64,000 nucleotides of DNA from Artemia franciscana (lineage: Eukaryota > Arthropoda > Branchiopoda > Anostraca > Artemiidae): the NCBI RefSeq assembly GCF_032884065.1, contig NW_027062698.1, forward strand, positions 248,001-312,000, given 5' to 3'. Position numbers and translations under genes: made by a program. This document shows, in pieces, positions 45,546 to 56,834 of the stretch. The stretch's first letter is position 1. Every line of letters begins with the position of its first letter. The notes beneath the pieces were generated by a model. The model did not search any database. It was given only the letters and a program-made list of their open reading frames with translations, and was not told where the DNA came from.

Positions 45546-46548
45546 ACAACAAGAAAATGAGAGTCCAGAAAAAGAAGTCAGAAAAACAAGTGGGACAGAG
45601 TTTCTTCGACCACTCACAAAAGACAGAACCCAGTGGATGCAGCTTCTTGATGCCGAGTTGGGCTGAATAGCATGTGTCTCGTCTTAAGTTCAGTAAGTAA
45701 TAGAGTGAAATGAAATAAAAGAGTAAAGATTCAACAAGCAGAAATTATCCCATAGAAGAGAGGAGAAAATTACACAGTATGATAAATACTAAAACTAATT
45801 TACTTATGAGCCATATATTACTTGTGAATTTTTTTCTTATAACTCATATTAATTTACAATCACCTAGTTGTTTAAGAATATGGAAAAAGACATTGTTGCA
45901 TTTATTGCAGGGTTGAGAGAGACAATGGCAGCGCTCATCTTTTATAATGCTTAATTTCTAGTAGTTTTGGGGTTGATTTCTTTTTTTCAATTAAATCTTG
46001 GTGTATACCAGCTCACAAGTACTAAAATTAATGTGACTGAACGTCCCTATAGCGCTGGATTGGGGTAATAAGTCGAAATACCAGCTGACAGCCCGGGACG
46101 CTTTGCAAACTGGAAATCGACTTTCTAGAATTGCAGTAACTATGGAAAATACCAAAGAAGAAGAATCAAAAAGAGATAGAATCAAGAAGGGTAAGGTCGT
46201 TTAATTAATCATCAGACTTTGGCATCATTTTTATTTTTTATTTATGACTGAAAAATTACTCAATGACATAACTTACTTATGTTGTTGGACTTTCAATTGG
46301 TTAACCTACGTTGTGTTGTACGAGTTGAGTAGTAGGCGTTCTGAGTTGCCCTGTTGGTCTATTGATCTGTCTTGATTAAGTTGATTTAATCAACTTGTTT
46401 AATTCAATGAGTTGCAAAAAAAAACTTTAAAAGAGTGATTTTTGAAATGACTATCATAAAAATAAAATCACTCTATGTTTTATGTTGTTTATATATGTCA
46501 TCTATGTTTTACGAAATGAACTTTTAGAGGTTTTGCGAGTTCGAGGTG
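45546..46548. other. Intron sequence between RTE pieces, nothing recognised
   Basis: No clear motif; could contain decayed LINE text. Confidence 0.45.
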
Positions 46549-46760
46549 CTAGAATAGATTGGAAATAAATGTTAAGAAGACTAAGTTACTAAGGCTAAGA
46601 ATAAATGAAGATTAAAAGGTGACGCTGGGCAATGAAATGATTGATCAGGTGGACAGCTTCACTTATCTTGCTAGTATTGTTAGTAAAGACAGTGGGACCC
46701 GAGAAGATGTTAAAGGTAAAATAGCCAAGGCTCAGTGTCTTTTTTCGAAATAATAGAAGC
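46549..46760 (+). pseudogene. RTE-like LINE RT fragment, first copy
   Basis: Through several frame changes it reads LEINVKKTKLLRL, VTLGNEMIDQVDSFTYLASI and VSKDSGTREDVKGKIAKAQ, the thumb region after the RT catalytic box. The same block is found again at 46830-47040 with about 80 % similarity by eye, so this is a second, partial insertion or a local duplication. Confidence 0.8.
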
Positions 46761-46814
46761 GAAGAATTAAGAGCCATTAATTATTATAGCCAAATTATAG
46801 CAAAGAATAAATAA

Positions 46815-47575
46815 AAATAAGGTTTTGCGAGGGTGCTAGAATAGGTTTTAAAATCAAATTTTACTTTTGAAAGAAGATTAAGTTGCTAAGACTAGGAATA
46901 AGCGAAGGTAAAAAAGTTACGTTGGGTAACGAAGATTGATCAGGTGGACAGCTTCACTTACCTTGGTAACATTATTAGTAAAGACGGTGAGAGCAGTGAG
47001 GAAGTTATCCAAAAAACTCAAAAAGTAGAATAGTCAAGGGTCAGTGTGTTTTTACATAGTTGAAAAAAGTTTGGAAGAATAGAAAGATGAGTCTGCAAAC
47101 GAAGACTATAATATTAGAAGCTACAGGGATGACAGTTGTCAAGTATGGCTCTGAAGCATGGGCGCTCCGAAAACCAGATGAAGATTTGCTAGATGTTTCC
47201 AGAGAAATTGTCTACAGATTGTTCTGGGTATTCGGCTGACTAAGCGTATTTCAAACAGTAGGCTGTAAGAAAAGGGTGATTCAATCCAGCTTTCTAAGGC
47301 TGGATTGAGATGGGTAGGATACCTCCTGCGGATGAAGGATAATAGATTGCGAAAGATTGTCCTTTTCAGCGAACCGTCTAGGGCTAGACGGAAAGCAGGT
47401 CGTCCGCGGTTGGGGCGGGAGGATGTCATAAAGAGAAATTTGAACGAAATGGAACTTCCTGGGAGGCTGAAAGAGGGAGCCCTTGAATTGATTGGGATGG
47501 AGGAGGAGCTTGCGTAGCTGTGTTGGCCTCAGGCGGCTGGGTGCTACGGTGAGTTATTATTAGTAGTAGTAGTAG
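46815..47575 (+). pseudogene. RTE-like LINE 3' part, second copy with microsatellite tail
   Basis: Degraded but clear: VDSFTYLGNIISKDG, then LQTKTIILEATGMTVVKYGS and EAWALRK, RWVGYLLRMKDNRLRKIVLF, EPSRARRKAGRPRLGREDV and a final VGLRRLGA. This is the C-terminal end of the endonuclease-reverse transcriptase of RTE-like LINEs common in invertebrates. The element ends in a (TAG/AGT)n tail at about 47556-47575. It is probably the same family as 44722-45545. Confidence 0.85.
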
Positions 47576-48069
47576 TATGATTTGTGACTATAGGTGGAAA
47601 AGTCATTAAATAAGTAATATAAATAATTAAATAGCAATGGTTATTTTTCGCCTATATTCTCATAGTGCCCTCTAGCTCTTGGCTGGGCCTATGACATAGA
47701 ATAGAGCTTACAAAAATCGAAAAATAAAAAACATGAGCTGAATCACCTTTGTTCACAGAATGATGAAAAGTACATACATGCAATGGGAACTTTAGGTGTC
47801 ACTGCAACATGACATCACAGCAAATGAACGAAAAACAAAACACGTGTCTTGAATTAAAATGGAATAGTTGTGGGCATCAAGCCATGGCTAATTGTAAAAA
47901 AGCCAAGACAGATAGTCCAATTGAGTGAGAAGCAAACCTGGTATTAATTCCCCCCTTATTAGGTTCATTTGTTAATAGATATGTCTATCTATTATCCGTG
48001 CATGCGTCAATGCTAGGGCAGTAGAACCAAGGTAGATAGCCATAGAGCTGAGATAGTGACAGAGCATAT

Positions 48070-48085
48070 AGTGATAAATATATAT

Positions 48086-48172
<87 letters not shown>
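48070..48172. repeat. (TA)n microsatellite
   Basis: About 50 TA units followed by a short TG part. Frames of alternating Tyr/Ile are artefacts. Confidence 0.97.
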
Positions 48173-48181
<9 letters not shown>

Positions 48182-48221
48182 ATATGTATAAACCTGAATA
48201 AAATATAATGTTAGCACACAC

Positions 48222-48434
48222 CTTGTCTTTCGAGAAGTGGAGGAGAATTTTCCCTGCTTCCACGAGTCAAAGAGGACCTAATGGGTACCGGTTCTGAATG
48301 GACACTATGATGGGAGTCACTTGATCCAACGCTCATTGCGTCAGTTGGAGGAGGTTGAATCCTAGACTGGTGGCCCTGATGAGAAGATCGTTGATCCGAC
48401 CGCCGAGACTCGTTAGATCCTGTAGACATCTGGT
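48222..48434 (-). CDS. CLOCK-like gene, Ser/His-rich exon
   Basis: Acceptor ttctattcaaaatag (AG 48436-48435), donor gtgtgt. It starts with two bases completing Asp (DQMSTGSNESRRSDQRSSHQ), then GHQSRIQPPPTDAMSVGSSD, SHHSVHSEPVPIRSSLTRG and SRENSPPLLERQ. Repeated S-S-D/S-N-E/H words and many potential phosphoserines resemble the Ser-rich stretch behind the PAS region of insect CLOCK proteins. Ends with one base over. The ATG at 48429 is internal. Confidence 0.72.
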
Positions 48435-51400
48435 CTATTTTGAATAGAAGAAGTTATACATCTCAATTACACGGAAAAAACAAAGGGGCATTAGATAGTT
48501 TTAGGATGAAAAATTCCCTTTTTAAGCATCAAACATCCCACAGAAAAATAATGCGATCACCTTATACAGTTGTGATGGAGTGAATCTATGTACATATTAA
48601 ATATATGTGAACAAATCATATAAAAAAAAGCAAAAGCAGAGAATTGACACAGAAAATACCAACAAAACAACATGAACTATGAGATTCCAGCTTCTATACC
48701 AAGGAGGGAGACGAGAAAAAAAAATGAAACTGAAAATAAAACGAACCAACGGAACAGATATTTTTACCAAGAAAAGAGGGTAGTCTTTACACAAAAGAAA
48801 CAAACACAATTTAGAAATAACGGCTTTCTGGCGTAACTAACCCGAATTATAATGATTGTGGAAAAACTTAACTGATGAATCTTCTAGCAATAAGCTACGG
48901 AAAGAAACTTAAAAGATTTTATTATTTTAATAACATTTATTCCCAATCACCTAAAAGAAGAAACCGACAGAAAAGAAGAACATAGAGACATGATGAAAAA
49001 GAAAAGAAAAAAAAGTCACACTATTGCTATTAAATGAAAGATATTCACTCTTCAAAAGATTAGGCAAAGAGAAAATAAACAATATTTAGTTCTAGACGCT
49101 ATTGCTGAAACAGAATGAGAAGTCATTTTTTGGTCACGCTGACCAAAAGAAAATCATCCACATAAACGGATTAGGAAATATGTACAGAATCAAAATTGTA
49201 AGTAGATGGATAGCATAAAGAACAAATGAACCCAATATCTAGACAGCAGGAGAAAGAACCCCGCCTTGCTTGACCCAACATCAAGTTAGAAATTTGCTTT
49301 AGGAGACCCTCCCATCTGTTTTCAGCAAATATTGAATTTAAATACCAATTTCTTAAAAAAAAGGTACGAAGTGCTTAAAAGGTGTAAAAATACACTGGAG
49401 AAACCATGGTCCCTTTTTGCTTGCTGTTCACTTTTTTTTGGGAGGGGGAGGTTAAAAGTTGGCAGAATTTTAGGACAGAATAGAGGTTGCCTTCTATATT
49501 GCCATCAAAACAGTTTTTGAATTTAATTGTAAATAGTATTTGCTTGTACGGACTGTGGATTAGGATTTATTGTTTTACCAGAGTTGCCACATATAATAGC
49601 TTGAATTTAAAATACAAAGAACAGTTAAAGTGAAATATGATTTTTTGAATTAGTAATGTGAAAATTTACACAACCATTTACATCTTGAAAAAATAAGAAC
49701 AATCGAAACTTCAATTCTTAACCAAAAAGACCTCCATAGGCAGATTACATCTAGCAGTTGTAGAATATGAAAAAAAGAAAAGTCAAAGAAAATTCGGTTA
49801 GAAAACCAGCACAAAGAGTTAAAAACACATGAGATAAAACAATAAGCTACTTTTCAGGAGATACATTCAACGAAGGTTTAGAAGGTGTCGTTGTCTTCGG
49901 GAATCAGAAAATAGTTAATCTTAATTTTTTTTAGACGAAAAACATTGTCAAATTTGCGAACATTGCAAAACAAATTAGTTCAGTGTAGTTATTTTCACGG
50001 TTCAACGTCGCAACACTGAAGCAATTGTAATGTCGGAAAAATGTCACAATTTTGAAACAAAGATGTTAAAAGTTTGTGGTTTGTAGGTATGAATAGATCT
50101 AAGACGGGGCCAAGGTGCAGAAAATGTCTTTATTTTGGTGCAATTGGTACTAGAGGTTCAGTGGTTTAATAAGACCCTATATGACAAGTACAGTGAACTT
50201 TTCTCTAAAGAAGTTGTTACACTCAATAACACAACAAACCTAGGATCACTACCAGAGGGACTTACAATAAAGAAAAACGAATTCTCCAAGAGGATAAAGC
50301 TTTTACATGCAAAATATTTGTCTGAATAAACCTGAACCCAAAAATAACCGAATCCATGAACTTCTTAGTGACTGCAAGTTTAGCAGCTCAAGTGTTGTAA
50401 TAGACTGAAACATCCTATGCGATTGAGATACTGAACACATCCGCATGAGCTTATCCGGGTGATTTCCAGTCCAGAGGGACGAGGATTACAGTAGTGATCT
50501 TTCTAAGTGTTCCAAGTTTCGAGAGGCTGTTTGAAATCCGTGGATAACATGTCCTTTTGTTTCAAATATTTAATAGAAAATGGACTATAAACACCTGTAT
50601 TTAGTATCTTGAATTAGTAACTTTTAACTATTTTTCTAAAGAATGCAGCGCAAATAGTCTCCATGTCAACGCCACAAAAAAGCCAAGTAATGAGATTCAT
50701 TCCTAAGAGAATAAAATTTTCGTCAGTGTTGTCAGCGGTTAAAATAAACAAGGTCCGTTGTTTTTTGTTTTGTTTTTTTCAAAGCACAGCGACGGGCAGC
50801 CTCAATAAACTACAGACCCCAAACAGCTCGATTACAAAGAAACATTGCGACTCTTAGAACTAGAGACTCCATTTAAGAGGCAGAGAAAGTGTTAATTCGC
50901 AAATCCGACAAATTAGTTATGAATAATCAAACCCACCGCCATATTTTAAAAGGAGATGCTTTGAGAATCGTTCTCAACTGGCTCTCGTGTCCAAGTGTAA
51001 GAAAGAAAAATTTTTAAATTCCTCGTTTGCAATGTGTGTCGTTAACACGAACAGCAAAGATTAAAAAAAGGAGTAAAGAAACACAAGATTGGGGTTTCAA
51101 TGGGCCAACGACACAGCGGGACGAAACAAGACGGATATTTCGAAAGAGCCACCGCATCTCTTCGTCAGCTGTATAAAACGAACTTACTGAGCACATTTAT
51201 TACCACCCGCAAAATAACATTTTATTCGACCAGGCTAGTTTGACTTCACACAAAAAGGGTGTGGCCCAGTAATGCATAGAGGTTTTTGAAATGAACGAAC
51301 ATCAAAATTTATGTGTGGTTCTGAATAGAACCACACCTTTGGATTGCTTTGAAAAATAAGTGACTCTTATTTTAGTTTTTCTTAAACGAGAGGCTATTAG

Positions 51401-52161
51401 TTCATTGATCCCTGGGATACGCGCCCCAACTCCTATGGTCTAAAAAGGCTAGTACAAGAGCCACAATAATTAAAATTAGACAAAATCTGACGCAGTATTT
51501 ACCGAGCTAGCTAGTTGGATTCGCTTACCAAGCGCATAAAAAAAAAAAAAAAAAAACAATTCTTTCACTGTTCCAATTTTATCCAAGTAGCATTGTTTTT
51601 AGCTAATCGTAGATTTTGGTAAGTGGCTCGCTTTTGAAATCAGGATATCGTCTTTTGGAGTTTAGGTTTTTTAGTTCTTCAAATTTTGGCTTTTATTTCT
51701 TTTTCTATTTGCTTTCCTTGCTGTCTGTTTTTATTTGGTATGTCTCATTCACATTTTCGTTCAGAAAAAAGGAACGTGCTTCCTTATAGTACCACTGAAA
51801 ACAGAATCGATTGTCCTTTCGATACATCCGTCTAGTTTCGTCCAGTATTTTTTTCGGTCTTATAAAACCCTATTTTCGTTTTTTTATTCTTTGTTGTGGC
51901 AAGCCAATGTGGTTTATGAAGTTATCTTTAAAATTAACAGCAAGATTAAGTAATGTGAATTCTGTAAACAAATTAGCTTCCCTCTATTTTTTAATGAATG
52001 AACACTACCTTTATATCTAATATGAAAGAATTCCAAACAATAATAAAAAGTCTTAGAAATTCTTTAGACAAAAAAGAACCATCAAAATGTAACTTTTTTC
52101 AGATTTTTCAGCGACTTTTTCAGCTCCATTCGCTATTGGCTAGAAATAAATGAAATCATAC
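48435..52161 (-). other. Intron of the CLOCK-like gene
   Basis: No exon or known protein motif seen in 3.7 kb. It contains the foldback element 51045-51905 and an A run at 51538-51556. Open frames near 49332, 50135 and 50663 have no recognisable similarity. Confidence 0.5.
51045..51905. repeat. Foldback element with imperfect inverted arms
   Basis: 'ggacgaaacaagacggatat' + 'ttcgaaag' (51118-51146) faces 'ctttcgatacatccgtctag' + 'tttcgtcc' (51816-51843). The order is also conserved outwards: 'cagcaaagattaaaaaaagg' (51052) against 'tttttttattctttgttgtg' (51880-51898). Total size about 0.86 kb. No transposase. Confidence 0.75.
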
Positions 52162-52271
52162 CACTTTGATGGATGTAGAAATGTTTGTCTTGATGCCTTG
52201 TTGCATGATGCGAAGGTCTATGTGCTGGATGGCTAGCATCCGACTCACTGGATCCAATACGATCTGACGAC
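52162..52271 (-). CDS. CLOCK-like gene, exon (RSSDRIGSSESD...)
   Basis: Acceptor cttttttttag (AG 52273-52272), donor gtatga. The first base completes the Arg codon of the exon ending at 56570. Reads SSDRIGSSESDASHPAHRPS, then HHATRHQDKHFYIHQS. Strongly Ser/His-rich and continuous in style with the next exon. One base over at the end, fitting 48434. Confidence 0.72.
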
Positions 52272-53479
52272 CTAAAAAAAAGTGAGTAATATATTTGACA
52301 AATAGCGTAGAAGGGGGAAAACCTCAAGCATAAGAATGGTCCTAGGGCTCCACCTCCAATCCCTCAAGAAACTTAAAGACAATCCCGTAAAAACGACAAA
52401 TTACGGGTTTACAGCTTAAAAAATCGTTTTTTCTTAAAATTACCATCCAATACATGCCCCCTCCATGAAGAATTTTTTTTCTACACACCCCAGTGATCGA
52501 ACATACATGTATCTATTTTCCACCACCTTAAATTTCTATTCACCCCAAAATCACCGTGGATGCACGAAAAAAAAAATTCCTGATCGTCGCCCTATGGTGC
52601 CCATCCATGACAGGTATTGGAAATCTGACAGAGACACCTATAGATATAAATTTTAAGTTGCTTAGAAAAGGGACAGTTTTAGACTCACAAGTGCCTTTTT
52701 TCGATTTTTTTTTTGGTTTGGTGTCCCCTTGGCCCTATAAACTTGACCTATGCTGACCAAAGAATGCAGTTTGTTGATCCATTCTCGGAAGATTCAAGCC
52801 CATAAGCTAAAAATTTATTGGTATACTATAGTTCCTATGGCCCTATGACTTTAGGGAAACGAGCTCAAATCATTCAAACGTAGAGTTACTTGGTTATTCT
52901 TTGGGCTCGTTTTTGGGCAATTTAATAAATTTTTATTTGTGCATCAGAATTCTCAAGACTCAGGGACTTCAGGGAGTGACATTTTCAGAATACTTTTTTC
53001 AAATTTTAACGTTTTCAGTAAATATTTTTTTTGATCTCTTTTTGTGCATTGGGGCTCCCTTGAACCAAGGGTCTAAGCCACTCAACCTGGTTTTCTTAGG
53101 GTCCCTTTTGCCTAGGAGCTTACAGATATACGTTCCAAGAAAATATACTATTCAAACAAAAGATATTTTTTGGCCTTTTTTCGGGCAGAACAATATTTTT
53201 ACAGTTTTCACGTATGCTGGGGCCCCGATTATTCCAACGACTTAACGATAAGTCTCAAATTGATTACACAAAAGTCTTTTGGGGACCCTGTAGCCCCTCT
53301 CCCAACAAAAATTTATATCTTCTTGCCAATTATTTTATTTGCCAAATTATAGCCAAGATCGAAACTGCACACATTTATATACTAAAAAAAAAATCAAAGA
53401 AGAGGCAATTGCCATTATTTGGAAACAACATTACTGGCATTATTTGGACTTTTTTCCAAAAAATCTTATCAATGATCAT
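52272..53479 (-). other. Intron sequence with repeat-like text
   Basis: Words such as 'ggggctcccttgaaccaagggtctaagcca' in pieces and 'ctggggccccgattattcc' suggest a further dispersed repeat, but no second copy in this window. The open frames 52901-53501 overlap each other in all frames and show no motif. Confidence 0.45.
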
Positions 53480-54010
53480 TTACTTCATTTTCCAGAGGTA
53501 AAAAAGAAAAGATGTTCTGATGATAAGTCGCATATAAATGATGCAATAAAAAGTGGTAAAACAGTCAAACATGTTGACTTTAATCTTGATGTTACCCCTG
53601 AAACTACGGCTAACTCATTAATCATTAAATCAGCAACGCCGGTTTGGACCTTAAGGGTCTAGTGCAGTCTTACTTAATCGATCAGGTAATGAAGATACAG
53701 TCTTCAAAACCGGTTTTACCTGCTTTAAACAAGGTAGGAATCCCTTTCCAGGAGGCATAAAAGAAAAACCGCAAGGAGCTCATGGCTAACTCATTAAATA
53801 AATACCTTGCCGCTATTGTACAAACCCTTCCAGTTTTCTCATGTAATATTCACCGCCCCCAGCACCAGACCCGGATATCCCTGTAGTACAGTCTGTTTAT
53901 GTTGAGGCAAAAATACGTAAACTAAAAAGAACTTCATTATGCCCGCTTGACATCCCAACTGATTTAGTAAAGGATTTCCAGATTTTACTTATATTATTTA
54001 CTTATGTTTG
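53480..54010 (+). pseudogene. LINE relic, region before and at RT block 0
   Basis: Through shifted frames it reads HINDAIKSGKTVKHVDFNLD, LPALNKVGIPFQEA, MANSLNKYLAAIVQTLP and VEAKIRKLKRTSLCPLDIPT followed by DLVKDF. 'ANSLNxYLAxxVQ' and 'LK.TS.CPLDIPxDLVK' match the linker and first block of LINE reverse transcriptases (equivalent to 'GPDGIPxxLLK'). Everything downstream is absent. Lies in an intron of the CLOCK-like gene, on the opposite strand. Confidence 0.6.
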
Positions 54011-54104
54011 TGTACTTAAGTACTCATTTTTAGTTATTTTACTCATTTTATTTGACAGGCCGGTTTGATTAATCGTTGTAGGCTATGTTTTAATACTTCA
54101 CTTA

Positions 54105-54108
<4 letters not shown>

Positions 54109-54168
<60 letters not shown>
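54109..54168. repeat. Poly(T) homopolymer, about 60 bases
   Basis: A pure T run. Could be the A tail of a - strand retrocopy, but no body with coding potential was recognised next to it. Confidence 0.95.
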
Positions 54169-54172
<4 letters not shown>

Positions 54173-54369
54173 TATAGGCTAGCTGACTTAGGGCAACAAG
54201 TTTGGTAGTTTTTACGTTGTGAGAGTTTGCTTGAAGTACTATTCCATTCCAAAGTAAAGTAATTTGGAATAGAAGTACTCTGCCCCAGGGGGCTCCAGTC
54301 TATCCTCTGCCCCAGGGGCTGCGTAAGTCAAGTCGTTCCCTAAGGCTAATTTATTGGACCTTTTTACAA

Positions 54370-56240
54370 TTATAAGAGAAATGACTACTCTAAATTTCAA
54401 TTCGATGCCATGAATCGTTATGGTGTTACTTAAGGGCAAAATTGACATGAGAGGGAAGGTAGTTGACCTCCAACCAATTTTGGCCCTCGAAAACAACCCT
54501 ACAGCTTTTAATTCCGAATTACAAAATCTTCCTCTCAAGCTTCCAAGGTAGAATGTAATGGCTCCATCTGGAACCATTACACAACTTAGTTTCTAATTTA
54601 AATTTAGAAACTAAGTTGTCCAAGCGCCATGTCTAACTTATTCTATAGAAAAAAAAAACTCTGGTTCAAGTTCTGGAGCAAGGGTTCGGAGCCGGTGGTT
54701 CAAGAAAGGATTTCTGGGACGATTTTGGACAAGGTATCTGTACACTTACCTTAATGCATACTAGTATTTCGGCTAATATTTTGCAGCCTATTCAATGGAG
54801 GGAGGGGGGGGGGGAATATGGTAATATTTTAACAAGATTTGAAGTCAGAAAGTAAGTCTTGTCCGACTTTATTTTGCAATGCTTCTATACAGAGTTTCAA
54901 GTATTTAAACCATTTGTACTGTTTATTCCAAAATTTAATGCTGAACATTTCTTGAAAATGCGTTTTTTTTTTTTTTTTTTAAATAAAATTTCTAGAACAC
55001 GAGTGACTTTGAAAAAATGATGATTTAACTTATTTTAGCGGGTTATGAGTTTTAGTAAATAGTAGCCTAATTTAAACATACACCAAGTTCTATAAGTCCC
55101 GGAGTTAATGAAGGAGAAGCATAAAGATTCTCCATATCCTTTTTTTATAGTTTCATCAGAAAATATCATTTTTGACATTTTTATTATAAAAAAAAACAAA
55201 AAAAATATTTTCCTTGCTAGGTTTGAAAAATGAGGGCTTTACAAATGCAAAAATGAAATACAATTTTGCAGTTCATTGAAAATAACAGCGCAAAACACAA
55301 ACACTGCAAATAATATTTAAAGCACTAGCACTGTCTTCGAGAAAAGACAGAGTCTTTTTTTCAAGCGAATGATTATCTGTAATTTTAATTCAACGCCATG
55401 GATATTATGGGGTTACCCAGGGCAAAAAGGACGCGGGAGGGGGTTAGTTGCCCTCCAATCAATTTTACCCGTCAAAAATAACCCTACAGCTTTTAATTCC
55501 CAACCACATGATCTTCCTCTCTAATTTCCAAGGCAGAACGTAATGGTTCCATCTGGAACCTAATTTTCACGCATTTTTTACGCATTTTTTTAGAAGCTAA
55601 GTTGTCCGAACGCCATGCCAAATTTATTTTGCAGAAAAATCTCTGGTTCAAGTTGTGGAGCAAGGGTCCGCAGCCGTAGGTATAAGAAAGGATTTCTGGA
55701 GTGATTTTGGAAAAGGTGTCTGTACACTTACCTAAACCCACACTGATATTTCGGCTAATATTTTGTAGCCTAATCAATGGAAGGAGGGGGTAAAAAAAAT
55801 CCCTTGCTAGGCTTGAGAAGCAAAAGGCTTTTGTATTTCAAATGCAAAAATGAAAAACGCTTTTGCAGTTCATTGAAAATAACGTCGCAAAACAAAAACA
55901 CTGTGAACAATATTTAAAACACTATATATGCTGGTACAAGAAAAGATTTCTGGGGTGATCTTAAAAAACGATCTTATATACAATTACCTAGTGTTGTATG
56001 CATACTAATATTTTGGCTAAATGTTTTGCAGCCTATTCAATGGAAGGGGGTGGGAATGGTGATCGGTTAACAAGGTCTGAAGTCGGATAGTAGGTTCGAT
56101 GTGACTATTCTTTATATAATACTCTATAGAAAGTTTCAAGTACTTAAACCATTTATAGCGTTTCTATTCCAAAATATTTTGCCGAAAATTTATTGAAAAT
56201 TTATTGAAAATTTATTTTTAACAATAAAATCGATAAAAAG
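54370..56240. repeat. Degenerate local duplication (two full and one partial copy)
   Basis: Segment A (54380-54890) recurs at 55380-55800 ('acgccatg..t.ttatggggtta', 'aaataaccctacagctttta', 'gcaagggtccg'), and its end recurs again at 55940-56230 ('ttttgcagcctattcaatgg', 'gtttcaagta.ttaaaccatt'). Segment C (55215-55335, 'ccttgctaggtttgaaaaat', 'ttgcagttcattgaaaataa') recurs at 55800-55925. Non-coding; copies differ by some 15-20 % by eye. Confidence 0.85.
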
Positions 56241-56569
56241 AGTGATTTTAGAGACCTCTTCAGTGAAAGTGCCTCGTCGACCTCAACGGCCAAATTGCGG
56301 AAACGGAAATAATTATATTCCTGACATATCCCTGCATTTTTCCGTTTTCCTGGTATTGAAACAAGAAAATTACACCCATAAATATCTTGTCTCCCCTCAA
56401 TAACAAGGAGTTATGTGTTCGTATCTCTCCTTCGACCAAAGATTATGAAAAAAAGATTAGTACTGGTTATAGGCTGTGGCGTATTCAGGTTTCTATTGCA
56501 GGAAGGATGTGCGGAGCACTTTTTTTTTTTTTTTTTTTTATGGAGGCAGTCAAGAACAAAATGACTGAC

Positions 56570-56834
56570 CTATAAGATTGACTAGATTTGAAATGATGTC
56601 CGGCAAAAGGAGGCACGTCCAAGGGAGGTTCACTTTTAAAGGCAACAACAGGTACAACAGGCTGCTGGAACTCGTAGCTACTGGAGTGGTGGTTCTCTTC
56701 GACGCGCTGAATTTCATCCAAATTTTCAGAAAAGGAAATTGGAGGATGTGTTGCGGACGAATCTGGATAGTTGCCAGCATGATGCCGTACCTCGGCGGGT
56801 GGAGGGTTGTATGTCTGCTGTTCGGGCAAGCTCG
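56570..56834 (-). CDS. CLOCK-like gene, first exon in the window
   Basis: Acceptor tatttttgttacag (AG 56836-56835) and donor gtcagt. The first two bases finish a codon from an exon outside the window. Reads SLPEQQTYNPPPAEVRHHAG, NYPDSSATHPPISFSENLDE, IQRVEENHHSSSYEFQQPVV and PVVAFKSEPPLDVPPFAGHH, then FKSSQSY and two bases of Arg. Contains FKSEPP, a possible sumoylation-like (phi-K-x-E) site. No folded domain. Its frame continues through eight exons to the left in matching phases, the best evidence that this is one gene. Upstream exons (bHLH, PAS) are expected to the right but none was found up to 64000. Confidence 0.72.

Larger units (their letters stand above)
42880..48221 (-). other. 5.3-kb intron of the CLOCK-like gene, filled with mobile elements
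   Basis: Carries the foldback element 43240-44255, RTE-like LINE pieces (44722-45545, 46549-47575), a MITE half copy near 47890-47960 and the TA tract 48070-48172. No other exon found. Confidence 0.6.

Noticed and set aside
52901-53501. Overlapping hydrophobic frames
   Set aside because: All three + frames are open because of T-rich text; no conserved motif or exon borders.
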